Below are positions 55,260 to 64,000 of a stretch of DNA of 64,000 bases, one piece after another (within the stretch, counting starts at the first letter, position 1; the number at the start of each line of letters is the position of its first letter). The notes beneath the pieces are model-generated. The model was not told the DNA's origin and made no database searches. It was given only the letters and a program-made list of their open reading frames with translations. Origin of the DNA: Heterocephalus glaber (lineage: Eukaryota > Chordata > Mammalia > Rodentia > Bathyergidae). The DNA is taken from the NCBI RefSeq assembly GCF_000247695.1, contig NW_004624734.1, positions 9,067,463-9,131,462 on the forward strand. Reading direction: 5' to 3'. Position numbers and translations under genes: made by a program.

Positions 55260-55635
55260 TCCTCCGTGGTCTGTTGGAGAAGTGCCCATCCCAGGTCTCC
55301 CAGCTTCTTTCTCTCCCCCCAGCAATGTGGGCTGAAAGCAAGGTCCATGTCTAATCAAAGAGGAAAAGTCTAGAAATATTATGTAATGAGTGTGAAGGAG
55401 CCAGTACGATTGCAGGGCATATGGAGGGAGGTCCCAGTGGAGGCTGGCAACCCTAACTTACCATGCAGTTCACCGTGGATTAGGAGTGGGGAGAAAGAAA
55501 CCATTGTAGAATAAAAGTATAATGTATGCTGCACTGTGACTCTGGCCCTATGTGGGGATCCCTCTCTCTCTCTCTCTCTCAATTTCACCCTTATGAAAGC
55601 AAAAGCCTTCTATTTTATTTTATTCTCTTTTATTC
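55260..55635. other. intron 2 stretch with a (CT)n patch
   Basis: A short (CT)n run lies at about 55561-55580. Otherwise nothing recognised. Confidence 0.4.
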
Positions 55636-55639
55636 TGGA

Positions 55640-55690
55640 AAGAAAATCCTTGGCGGCATTTTAATGGGTCGTGACCCACCATTTGAAAAA
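55640..55690 (+). mobile_element. hAT-like fragment
   Basis: ttttaatgggtcgtgaccca, then ccatttgaaaaacgctgc, resembles the end of a mammalian hAT family with a tgggtcgtgaccca palindrome. Short and uncertain. Confidence 0.35.
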
Positions 55691-55694
55691 CGCT

Positions 55695-56005
55695 GCCTTC
55701 GCTTCCTGTGCCGGTCCTGACCCCTGCTGTTGGGCAGGGGTGATGGCATAGCTTGGCCATGTCCCTGACCTAACCATGACCTGGGCACGTGTCCCCCACA
55801 TGTGGACTGCAGGTGCAAAGGGCACACTGTCCCAGCTAGACAGGAGCCCCTGGTTTGCTTTCCATTCATCAGGGCACCAGCTTCCTCCCCCGCCCCGCCC
55901 TAGCCCACGTTCAAGGGTCAAAGTTTGCTTTGTCGGCCTTGCCAGAACGTGACTGGCTCCCACTCTGGCCTCTCTCCACAGCTGGGAAGGAGGCCCTGGG
56001 GGCAC
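55695..56005. other. intron 2 stretch, nothing recognised
   Basis: No exon or repeat seen. Confidence 0.3.
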
Positions 56006-56010
56006 CCCAG

Positions 56011-56130
56011 ATTCACTCATTGCACACACACATATACTCACAATCACAGGCGTATTCGAACACTCGCACATATATACACTTGTACATGCACGTACACTAT
56101 CACACGTACATACATTCACACAGCCTCACA
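56011..56130 (+). repeat. degenerate (CA)n-rich stretch
   Basis: About 120 bases of CACA, CATA and CACGTA units, heavily mutated; an old, decayed microsatellite. Confidence 0.75.
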
Positions 56131-56134
56131 CTCT

Positions 56135-56750
56135 GTCTCCCACATACTCCCGTTCCTTTCTGACACCACTTCTGCCGTCCCAGCTGGGTGTGCAGCAATT
56201 CAGTTTGGCCCCGGCCTGGAGTCACACAGATGCCACAGTTATAGGGAGGGTCCCCCACCAGACTGCCCACACTTAAAGAACACCTGAAAAGCTCACTGAA
56301 AGTCTCGATTACAATTACAGTTTCATTATAATGGATTCAGCTCAGGAGCAGCCAAAAGGAAGAGGCACACGGGGCGAGGCCTGGGCAGGTAGGCGCAGAG
56401 CCCTGGTACCAACACCCCGAGAAGCCACACATTTCTCTGTTCCCCAACCAGGAAGCAGCCCTGAATGCCCAGCACAGAGCCTTTATTGGGGTTCCGTTTC
56501 ATAGGTACCGTTGGCTAAACCATCGGCCAATTGAGAGATCCCCATCTCCAGGCCTGCCCCCACCCCAAGGCAGCCTGTCTTCTCAGTGTGGCCTTTCTGT
56601 GGCCAGCCCTCCCTTGGAACCACTACCCAGAGTCACCTGTCATCATTGTCCAGAGGGGCCAGACTCACCCAGCCCTCAGGACATGGGGCAGAGGGATGGA
56701 GGAGTTCTGTGCCAGGAAGCGAAGCAAAGGCCAGCTGTGCTTTTCATTAT
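56135..56750. other. intron 2 stretch, nothing recognised
   Basis: No secure repeat or exon. Confidence 0.3.
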
Positions 56751-56757
56751 ACCACAC

Positions 56758-56848
56758 TCCCTCACACTCACCCACACAGCTGCATTCACCCACATGCACT
56801 CACGCTCACCTGCACACTCACATACTCACTGCCACACTCACATTGCCC
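56758..56848 (+). repeat. degenerate (CACT)n-rich stretch
   Basis: CACTCAC-type units with substitutions over about 90 bases. Third CA-rich array within 1.2 kb, with 56011 and 57106. Confidence 0.75.
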
Positions 56849-57100
56849 CTTACACTGCTGGAGCAGAGGCAGCTTGAACCCCTGGAAAAGAAGCAGAGCA
56901 GCCTCTTCTTGGACACTGAGTCCCAAGTCAGTTTACGTTCAGGTTGGTGCGCAGAGTGAGGGGTGCTGGAGGCCAGGCAGCGCCTCTGCTCGAGCAAGGG
57001 CAAGGGCCGTGGGGTGTCTGGAAGTGAACAGCCTCCTGCTGGCCCTGAGCAGCCCCTCCCCCAGCACCCCAGTCTGGCAGCAGCCCTCCCCCCCATGTGG

Positions 57101-57105
<5 letters not shown>

Positions 57106-57138
<33 letters not shown>
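57106..57138 (+). repeat. (CA)16 microsatellite
   Basis: A pure CA array of about 16 units, preceded by gcgcg, giving a longer alternating purine-pyrimidine run. Confidence 0.95.
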
Positions 57139-57142
<4 letters not shown>

Positions 57143-57324
57143 TTTCCGGCGCTCACACCCTCCCCACCCTGCCCTGCTCGCGACAAGCGGCCACTGTACT
57201 CATGTCCCACCACAGTTCAGTGAGAATGGATCCACTGTCCCCGCTCCAAAGGGGACACACTCATGGAGAGCAAGAGCTGAAGCTAGTAGCAAGGCAAGGC
57301 AGGAGGTGGCAGCACCGGGTCTTG

Positions 57325-57510
57325 TCTAAGGACTTGAGTACAAATCTCAGCCTCAGCACTTCCCGCTTGGTGATCTGGAGCATTCCTGCCTCCCTCTGCC
57401 TTGATTCTCCCTTTAAAAAAGGGATAATTGTAGCGCCCTGCCCCCGCACTGCAGATTTAATAAGACAAATGAATAGGATCTAATGCACTATTGTTCTGGC
57501 ACGGGGGAGT
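57325..57510 (+). mobile_element. MIR SINE, nearly full length
   Basis: acttgagtacaaatctcagc, cagcacttcccgcttggtga, aaaaaagggataattgtagc, then taataagacaaatgaatagg. Confidence 0.75.
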
Positions 57511-57514
57511 CTGT

Positions 57515-58270
57515 GTCAGCTGGTATGAGTTGACAGCAATGATGTTATGTTTATTAATGATATTGCATTAACATTATAATGATACAGAAGTATAATCAAA
57601 GATTAGTCACAAGTGACAATGGCAGCAGAATCGGGAGCCTACTAGGAAGTGCTCTCCCAGAGCCTCCCATGCTCAGGGCCATGTCCTTACCCTGTGCAAT
57701 CCGAGGCTCTGCGCCCAGCATGCCCTCAGCAACTTGGGCTGCACTCCTGGTCCTGCAGACTGGCCGGGGACTTGAAGACTTAGACTCTGGGGAAAGGGCG
57801 AGGGTGGAGGGGAAGCCACATCCAGGAGGCTGAGGAGATTGCTGGAGGTGTTGACAGGGAAGGAGGGACTGAAACGGATGCTGTAAACCAGCAGAGTCTG
57901 TGACAGGCATGGAGAGCCCCCTCCTGGTGATTGCTCAGAGAGGGCGCTGCCCTGGGGACTCCCCAGCAAGAAGGCAGGAGAGTGAGGGGTAACTCGCTGG
58001 TTCCAGCTCAGAGCCGGGCCAGTGATTGGTTACTGAATAACAGATGTGTCCTCAGGGCTTAGAGGCATGGTTCAATCAGAGTAGAGTGATTCCACTGCAG
58101 GAGAAGGTCTCTCTCAGCCTCATGACATAGATCTGCATAGAGCAGCCTTGAAGCACAGGGTCCTGAGCATCAGCGCCAGCATGTAAGGATGAACACCTAG
58201 AGATGCTGGCCAGGCCACCTTCCTGAGTGTCTTCTGTAGGCTCAGCCCTTGAACCTGCCCATGAGAGCTG
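57515..58270. other. intron 2 stretch, nothing recognised
   Basis: Single-copy DNA. No exon recognised. Confidence 0.3.
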
Positions 58271-58274
58271 GGTC

Positions 58275-58430
58275 CCATGAGGATCAGAGAGTACCTCTGT
58301 TTCTTCATCTGTAAAATGAGGATGATGGGAAAGCCATACCATGGGGTAGATGAGAAGATGGGACCAGTTAATATATGTGAAGTACCATAACAGTGCCTGT
58401 CACAGAGCTCTGTGCCAAGTACTAGCTCTT
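58275..58430 (+). mobile_element. MIR SINE fragment
   Basis: tctgtttcttcatctgtaaa, atgaggatgatgggaaagcc, then gtaccataacagtgcctgtc. Confidence 0.75.
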
Positions 58431-58434
58431 TCTG

Positions 58435-58926
58435 TTTTTGCAGGGGAAAAATGCAAGTTAACTGATACTTGTGATTGTTTCCAACAGCCTCCCCCAGACT
58501 TGTGTGCTGCACGCGGACTAAAATTCATCCGTATGTTACGGTGTCCATATGACCTCTGTCTGTTAGGGCTTTTCTGGCCACAGGTCACTGGACACCCACA
58601 TCACACTCAGCTATAGCCCCATGTACACAGCCAGAATCTCAAGGGCCCCTACCCCATGGATTCTGTGTTTACACCAACCTCTGAGAAAAACTAACTTGGT
58701 TGATCTGCCCAGTGGACACATGAGAAATCAGGACTCAAGGGGCCTCGGTTTGGACAGGGGCCAGGTGACACATGGCTCTTGTGGCAGAAGCCCCAGTTCT
58801 TCTGGGGGTGCTTAACTGGCTCTCCCTTGGCTCAGGAACCTTGCGATGGCTTCCCCTCCACTGTAGACCTTCTAGCCTGCATCCACACCTTTCATTCACT
58901 GAGCTCCTCTTTCTCTCTGGTTTCAG
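58435..58926. other. 3' end of intron 2
   Basis: Single-copy approach to exon 3. The polypyrimidine tract (cctctttctctctggtttcag) immediately precedes the exon. Confidence 0.5.
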
Positions 58927-59044
58927 TTGTTCCTGGTCCGCCAGGACAGCAGTGTAAAGCGCCTGGTGCTCTGCGTCCACTTCCCTTCCCCGAGCAACGG
59001 CTCCTCCGAGGTGTTGGAGTATACCATCAAAGAAGAGAAATCCA
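58927..59044 (+). CDS. RIN3: RIN3 coding exon 3 (residues 83-121 and one base; SH2 core)
   Basis: 118 bases from acceptor tttcag to donor TCCA|gtaagt. It starts in phase 0 after exon 2 and translates to LFLVRQDSS (83-91), RLVLCVHF (94-101) and EVLEYTIKEEKS (110-121). The FLVR motif places the phosphotyrosine-contacting Arg at residue 87, intact. The rest of the SH2 domain and all later domains are outside the window. The sequence agrees closely with remembered human RIN3, including the YTIKEEKS end. Confidence 0.97.
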
Positions 59045-59380
59045 GTAAGTGCTCACCCTTCTCACTCTGGCTCTGACCTCAGCAGTAGCAGATGTAGCAC
59101 CTGCTAACCACAGCCTCTCCTCTCTGTGCCACAACATTTAAAATTAGAAGGGGGAAAGAGCTTGCCGTCTGCTGATGCTACCGGGCCAACCTTGTCTATC
59201 TCTCAAAAGTCAATGTTAATTTCCACTCCCCCTCATCACAGCTTGTTGGCTGCACTTCTTCGAGGCCACAGTGAAATTTCCTCTCATTAGCTCACCACAA
59301 GGATGCTGGAGGAAAAGGAAGAAATGAGGAGGAAATACTTGGCCCTCTAGGTCCTAGTATCAGCTTGGCCCCCAATCAAA
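59045..59380 (+). other. RIN3: start of RIN3 intron 3, nothing recognised
   Basis: Begins with a consensus gtaagt donor. The intron continues past the right edge of the window. Confidence 0.85.
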
Positions 59381-59384
59381 CCTT

Positions 59385-59520
59385 GCTCTGGGACATGTTT
59401 CTTAGACTCTCAGAGTCTCACTTTTCTCTTCTGTGAAATGGACATAATAGTCACCACCACACTTGTATTACAGAGTTTTGTGAGAGTCAAATGGGCAGGC
59501 ACTTTGAAGACAAGTCTTGA
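59385..59520 (+). mobile_element. MIR SINE fragment
   Basis: agtctcacttttctcttctg, tgaaatggacataatagtca, then gttttgtgagagtcaaatgg. Confidence 0.7.
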
Positions 59521-59524
59521 GCAT

Positions 59525-60480
59525 GCACAGAGCTGCCAGAAGCAGACCTAGGCCTCAGTGGGCAAATGTTTGGGGCTCCCGATCCAGGGTGGGTTTGTAC
59601 TGATAGATAACATTTCCACCTAAGCCCCTTCTGGATTGCGGGGCTGAGCCATCTGAACCTGCATCCCCTGTCCTCATGGGCCACATGTGCGTAGGCCAGG
59701 CGTTAAATCCCAAAGTGCCTCTGAAGAATCCATGGAATATTCCAAGCACTGGCTCATCTCCCCTTAGAAAGGTACACAGAGTGCTGCATGAAGCTTTTTA
59801 CCTTTCAGCAGCAGCAGACTGATGGCAGTTAAAGAAGGGCCATGAAGTATTCTCAAGCATTTGCTTCTCAGGGAGCACTTGTGCCAACACTGGGAAGTGC
59901 CCAGATGAGTAAAAGAGTTCCTGGCCTTGAGGGTCCAGACTGATTGGAGGGTGAGGACACATCGGGTGGGAGAGACAGGCATGACTTGCTGTGCAGTGTG
60001 GTAGGTGTTACTGAAGAGGGGTACGGGGGTGCAGGCCACTGTAGGGAGGATTCAGGGAGGATGTCTAAGAGCAGGGAACATTCCATCTGGGTCCCGAAGG
60101 TATTAATCCAGTTGAAGGCTAATTTTTTAGAAAGGGAAAGCAGAAGCAGATTCCCTTTCCTGCTGGAAGATGATCTTTGCACAGAGTCCCAGGCCCACAG
60201 CATGAGTAAAATACATCTCACTCATTCATGTATTGGACACATATGGGTGTCCACTTTATGTCAGCCACTTCCACTGTTGGGGGACACAAGTGAAGGGAGG
60301 GGACAATATCAAATTACAGTGTAGAGTTACTGTCAGATGAGAGTCAGGCCATGGGGAACATGGAATCACAGAAGATCAGTCAGTTGCTTCAGTAGGAGTA
60401 ATGGCTTCAACCTGGAGGAAGCCAGTTTCTGCTCACACACAAAAATCTTCATCAGTCAGTGTCCTCAGCTGACAAAGGTT
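59525..60480. other. intron 3 stretch, nothing recognised
   Basis: No exon. A weak old repeat-like segment at 60214-60300 (ttcatgtattggacacatat). Confidence 0.3.
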
Positions 60481-60482
60481 CT

Positions 60483-60527
60483 CAGCATGCAGCTTCCATT
60501 TCCCAGCATGCAGCATCCATTTCCCAG
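60483..60527 (+). repeat. 21-bp tandem duplication
   Basis: cagcatgcagcttccatttcc is repeated directly as cagcatgcagcatccatttcc, with one mismatch, then cag. Confidence 0.9.
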
Positions 60528-60529
60528 GG

Positions 60530-61395
60530 TTGGATCCAAACCAATAGGCTGGAAGGGGAAAGAGTATGGAGAAGGCTTGTGGATGGGTCTTACTTTCAAG
60601 GCCTAGAAGGGGTGTGTCTCCTGTGCCCCCATATTCCATTGTCTGAAAGTCACATGACCACACCTAACTGCAGGGGAGACTAGGAAATGTAGTCCAACCC
60701 TGTGTCCAAGAAAAAATAGCCTGATTTAGTGACCCACAAGGACTCTGCCCACTGAGAAGAGGGAACAGGGAGTGTGAAGTTGGGTAAAAGGTTGTTGATT
60801 TATATGGTCAATTTAAACGATCCCTCTGTCTGTGGAGTCTCGGGGGAAAGAAAGGGTGGGGTTCTCAAACACAGAGCGGGGAGCATTAGGGTTTTCTTCT
60901 GATGACTGAAGAAAGGGATAGAGTTATTTGGGGCGTCTACTTCTGACTAGGGGAAGTTGTTGTCCCTGGGGCCTCACAGACCCAGGGTATACTTGTGTTC
61001 CCCTGAGAGATGACCAGCAGCCCATCTTCTTATGGACAACAAGGGCCAGTGAGTGGAGAGTAACCAGACTCTCCAGGACTTGGCTGCCAGGCATGAGTTA
61101 CATGCAGTCCTTTAGGAACCCAAGAGCCAACTGAGCCCTTGAATTTCAATATGGCCACTGGGGAGGTGGTTGAGAGTGATGAGTGCTGATGTGCTCTAGG
61201 ACCCAGAGGAGGGAGTACTGATCAAGGGCAGGCCACTGAAGACTTCCTGGAGGAAATCCAGGGGAATGAAGCTAGACCTGCAGCCTGTCTGTAGTTCTGC
61301 TCTATTTCATCTCCCACAATCAGCCCTAGCCCTCAGGGTCTTCCCACCCCCGAGATGTGTTATCTGATTTCTAGGTTTCATTTCCAATTAGGAGC
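60530..61395. other. intron 3 stretch, nothing recognised
   Basis: No exon or secure repeat. Confidence 0.3.
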
Positions 61396-61399
61396 CTTT

Positions 61400-61970
61400 C
61401 GAAAGAAAACCAGAGCTGGACAGCAACTGTGAGGGTAGTAACAGATTTTAGTCACAAACATTGCAACAGGGGAAAAGGGATCTCGGCATAGAACTGGTCA
61501 ATTTTGAATTCAGTGTGAACAAGCAGAAATTTATAGCCAAAGAACTGGGTGGGGGTCAGTAAATGGAAATAACTCAGAGGAAACTGAGGGTAAGGAGAGA
61601 TTCTGGCTAAACTGATCTAACAGGATTCTTGCTGATCAGACTTGGGGGGAGGTTGGAGGGCCAGAAACTCTGATCAGATACAGTGATCTGACAGCCAGGG
61701 TGGAGGGGGGTTGTCTCTTGCTGAGCTGATGGAACAGTTACTGGCTAAAACCGGATTTTACAAGGATGTGCACAGAGGCGCCTGGGAGAAGGGCCGGGAG
61801 CTGATTAGTTTGGTGGAGTAAAGAAGTTTTGTCACACCCAAGGGACAAACCAGGGCATTCAGGGAAGGAAAGAGCTTATTTCCCTCAGGTCTTGTCTTCC
61901 TCCTAAGGCCATGTGATAGAAACTCGTTTTCTGTTGTAAAAATTTTAAATGTACAATGCTCAACCTTGCT
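61400..61970 (-). mobile_element. possible LTR-like sequence of unknown family
   Basis: A coherent 570-bp block. On the minus strand it carries a TATA-like ggctataaattt (plus strand 61527-61538) and several related gatctgac/ctgatcag motifs. It looks like an old LTR, but I cannot name a family or find both ends. Confidence 0.3.
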
Positions 61971-62086
61971 GAAAAGATAATCAGAATGAAATCAGTGTCC
62001 AAACTCTTCCAATCCTAATCCATGCACATTCACCGTGAACACAGAAATGTCCCTTACAAGTTTGCCAGTGTTTTATTTGCTTTCTT

Positions 62087-62191
62087 TTCTTTCTTTCTTT
62101 TTTTTTTTTTTTTTTTTGATACTGGGGATCGAATTCAGTACCTGGCACTTGGGAGGCAGGCAGCAGAACCACTGAGCTAAATCCCTGGCCC
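62087..62191 (-). mobile_element. ID SINE with near-perfect target-site duplication
   Basis: Reverse ID: gatactggggatcgaattca, then accactgagctaaatccctg. ttatttgctttctt (62073) and ttattttgctttctt (62192) differ by one T. The T-run (A-tail) is about 19 bases. Confidence 0.9.
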
Positions 62192-62384
62192 TTATTTTGC
62201 TTTCTTGCTATATTACTTGGTGCTCCCCAGGCCTCCTTCCCTTGAGGTCCATCACCAGGCAAACCCAAACAATACCCAGAAAGTAGCAGGTGGCTGGTTT
62301 CTTTGTCCTGTCAATTCGCAGCTCCCGCCCCTCTGCTCTCTCCTGCTTCATACCATCCATCCTCCTTAGCATCAGGATTGTGGA

Positions 62385-62540
62385 GGCCACCCAGTCTGTT
62401 CCTGACTTTGCCTCTTACGGCCTGTACGGCCATGGGCAAGATCCACTACCTCTCCAGGTCTCAATGTCCTTGTGTATGAGATGGGGACACTGAGGGTACC
62501 TCCCTGCAGGGGCACTACGAGGAGGGATTGTGTCCAAAGT
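62385..62540 (+). mobile_element. MIR SINE
   Basis: cctgactttgcctcttacgg, catgggcaagatccactacc, tctcaatgtccttgtgtatg, then agatggggacactgaggg. Confidence 0.7.
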
Positions 62541-62544
62541 GTCC

Positions 62545-63305
62545 AGGAGTTGAGACCCTGTGGCTCAACTGGTGGTTGCCGGGGTGAGGGGCTGAGGAGG
62601 AAGTAAGCAAGGGAAAGGCCCAGGCCTGGAACGGAGCTTGTCTTTGGGTTCCCCATGCAGAGTGGAGGCGAAGGAAGGAGACTGGGGATGTCCCTAAAGC
62701 CAGTGGTCAGCCTCTTCCTTGGCCCCAGGCTTTGCTTTGAACAGGAAACACTCGCTTTAACCACCTCTGTGCTTGAGCATCCTGTTTCTTGTGCAGAGTT
62801 TCTTTGAAAGGCCTGGAGCCAGTCGGTACCATGAGTATATTTCTCACTCATGTGAGAAATGTCTTTACAATAATATCCCCTGCAATGTGGCTGAGGGGTT
62901 GGCTCCCATCTGTCCATGAGGATAGTGCGGTCTGGCCCCCACAGGAAGTGAGCCACCAGCACTCAGGGAGGAGACAGCAGGCAGAATTCCATGATGACTC
63001 TGAGTGTCCCGCTCAGAGACAGCAGATGCCTCTCTCCTTCACATCTCTGTGGCTAACACAGGTCACATGGCCAGGCCAGACGCTGATGGATGACAAGTCT
63101 AATACTCCTGCACACCTGTGACCACCAGGGGGCTAGCGATTCTTCTGAACAAGTAACGCTTTGGGAGGGGGCTTTGGGGAAGGGGTGCTGATGTGGAGAT
63201 GGGGGTATAAGATGAAGGGGCAGGACACTGGGTTGTAGAGGCTGGGCTAGCTTCTCCGTGGCAGCCCTGGCCTTTGTGGCTGAAATGCCCAACAGGAGGA
63301 AATTA
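62545..63305. other. intron 3 stretch, nothing recognised
   Basis: No exon. It contains ccacaggaagtgagccac at 62938-62955, which recurs at 63776-63793. Confidence 0.35.
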
Positions 63306-63307
63306 CA

Positions 63308-63630
63308 CGTTGAGGATCCCTTACCTGAAATGCTTGGGACCAGAAGTGACTTTTCCTGGATTTTGGAATATTTACATATACATAATAAGATGTTTTGAAG
63401 AATGGAACCCAAGTCTAAACATGACCTTCATTTGTGTTTCATATAAGTCTTATACCATAGCCCGAAGGTAATTTTATACAATATTTTCAGTTCACCTGCA
63501 ATTTGACTCTGACCCATCATGAGGTCAAGTGTGGAATTTTCCATACATTGCATTACTCAAAAAGTTTTAGATTTTGGAACATTTTAGATTTCAGATTTTT
63601 AGATTAAAGATGCTCAACCTCTACCTACTT
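63308..63630 (+). mobile_element. Tigger-type nonautonomous DNA transposon with inverted ends
   Basis: The left end reads gttgaggatcccttacctga. The right end read on the minus strand begins gttgagcatctttaatctaa, an imperfect inverted repeat. Inside: tttggaatatttacatatac, gaacccaagtctaaacatga, gaaggtaattttatacaata. At about 320 bp with no open frame it is a MITE-size relic. Confidence 0.75.
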
Positions 63631-63634
63631 TTTT

Positions 63635-63848
63635 ATTAATGTGCTTTGAAGATTGTGGCAATGATGTTTTCATGGGATAGCATTTTTCTTCTGGGTACTA
63701 ATAAAAAAGAAAACCAATTGGCTCAGTCTCTGGAAGAAGAATCATGAGACACTGGCAGGCACTGTGGTCTGGCTCCACAGGAAGTGAGCCACTACCCCAC
63801 TTCCTCCTCCCAGCTGACCCCTAGCTTTAGAAAGGCCTGTCTGAGATC
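63635..63848. other. intron 3 stretch, nothing recognised
   Basis: Short single-copy stretch between the Tigger relic and the L1, with the second copy of ccacaggaagtgagccac at 63776-63793. Confidence 0.35.
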
Positions 63849-63849
63849 A

Positions 63850-64000
63850 TCTAGACAAAAAATTAACAATGAAATTCTAGAACTGAACCAAGCTATTGAA
63901 CAAATGGACTTAATAGATATTTACAGAGTGTTCCACCCCACAAAATCAGAATACACATTCTTTTCAGCTGCACACAGGTCATTCTCCAAAATAGACCACA
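63850..64000 (+). mobile_element. L1 ORF2 endonuclease-domain fragment, cut by the window edge
   Basis: Translates without a stop as RQKINNEILELNQ, then AIEQMDLIDIYRVFHPTKSE and YTFFSAAHRSFSKIDH, a clear match to the L1 ORF2 endonuclease region. Left end near 63850; it continues past 64000. The open frame suggests a fairly young copy. Confidence 0.9.

Larger units (their letters stand above)
46797..58926 (+). other. RIN3: RIN3 intron 2, about 12.1 kb
   Basis: Donor gtgagt at 46797, acceptor ctctggtttcag ending at 58926. It contains the repeats listed below and no recognised exon. Confidence 0.9.

Noticed and set aside
56586..57329. A 247-codon + strand frame rich in His and Thr
   Set aside because: Its composition comes from CA-type microsatellites.
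1..64000. CRISPR arrays, operons, prophage or other bacterial systems
   Set aside because: Direct repeats here are SINE target-site duplications or microsatellites. Gene structure is intron-rich and mammalian.

Overview
The window is nuclear DNA of a placental mammal, almost certainly a rodent. It is mostly non-coding and full of interspersed repeats: 7SL-derived B1, tRNA-derived ID, B1-ID composite (B1-dID type) SINEs, MIR, L2, L1, MaLR-type LTRs, and hAT and Tigger relics. B1-dID composites, together with an ID subfamily unlike the murid BC1 type, point away from mouse and rat. They suggest a squirrel-, dormouse- or beaver-like lineage; beaver-like is my guess, and the species is not settled. 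I see no prokaryotic genes, operons or CRISPR arrays.

One protein-coding gene is clear: the 5' part of RIN3 (Ras and Rab interactor 3, a RAB5-family guanine-nucleotide exchange factor), on the + strand. Three coding exons were found by protein similarity and splice signals: exon 1 (12690-12733), exon 2 (46595-46796) and exon 3 (58927-59044). They join in frame and encode residues 1-121 plus one base of the next codon: an acidic N-terminus and the first half of the SH2 domain, including the FLVR arginine. The rest of the gene (proline-rich region, RIN homology/VPS9 and RA domains) lies beyond the right edge. Introns 1 and 2 are about 33.9 kb and 12.1 kb.

Layout: 1-1290 is probably the 3' UTR end of the upstream neighbour, inferred from mammalian gene order to be SLC24A4. 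1291-12190 is intergenic and repeat-rich. 12190-12900 is the RIN3 CpG-island promoter with exon 1. 12734-46594 is intron 1, with a second CpG-rich segment near 18.3-18.7 kb that carries an ISRE-like site. 46797-58926 is intron 2 and 59045-64000 the start of intron 3. Most other open reading frames are chance frames in GC-rich or repeat DNA; the exceptions are fragments of L1 ORF2.

The most useful observations are an upstream ORF that overlaps the RIN3 start out of frame, a G-quadruplex-type G-run in the promoter island, the ISRE-like module in intron 1, a 5'-truncated L1 with a perfect 12-bp target-site duplication, and several nested SINE insertions with intact duplications. I found no previously undescribed biological system. 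Repeat family names come from recalled consensus sequences, not from a database search, and repeat edges are approximate unless a target-site duplication fixes them.
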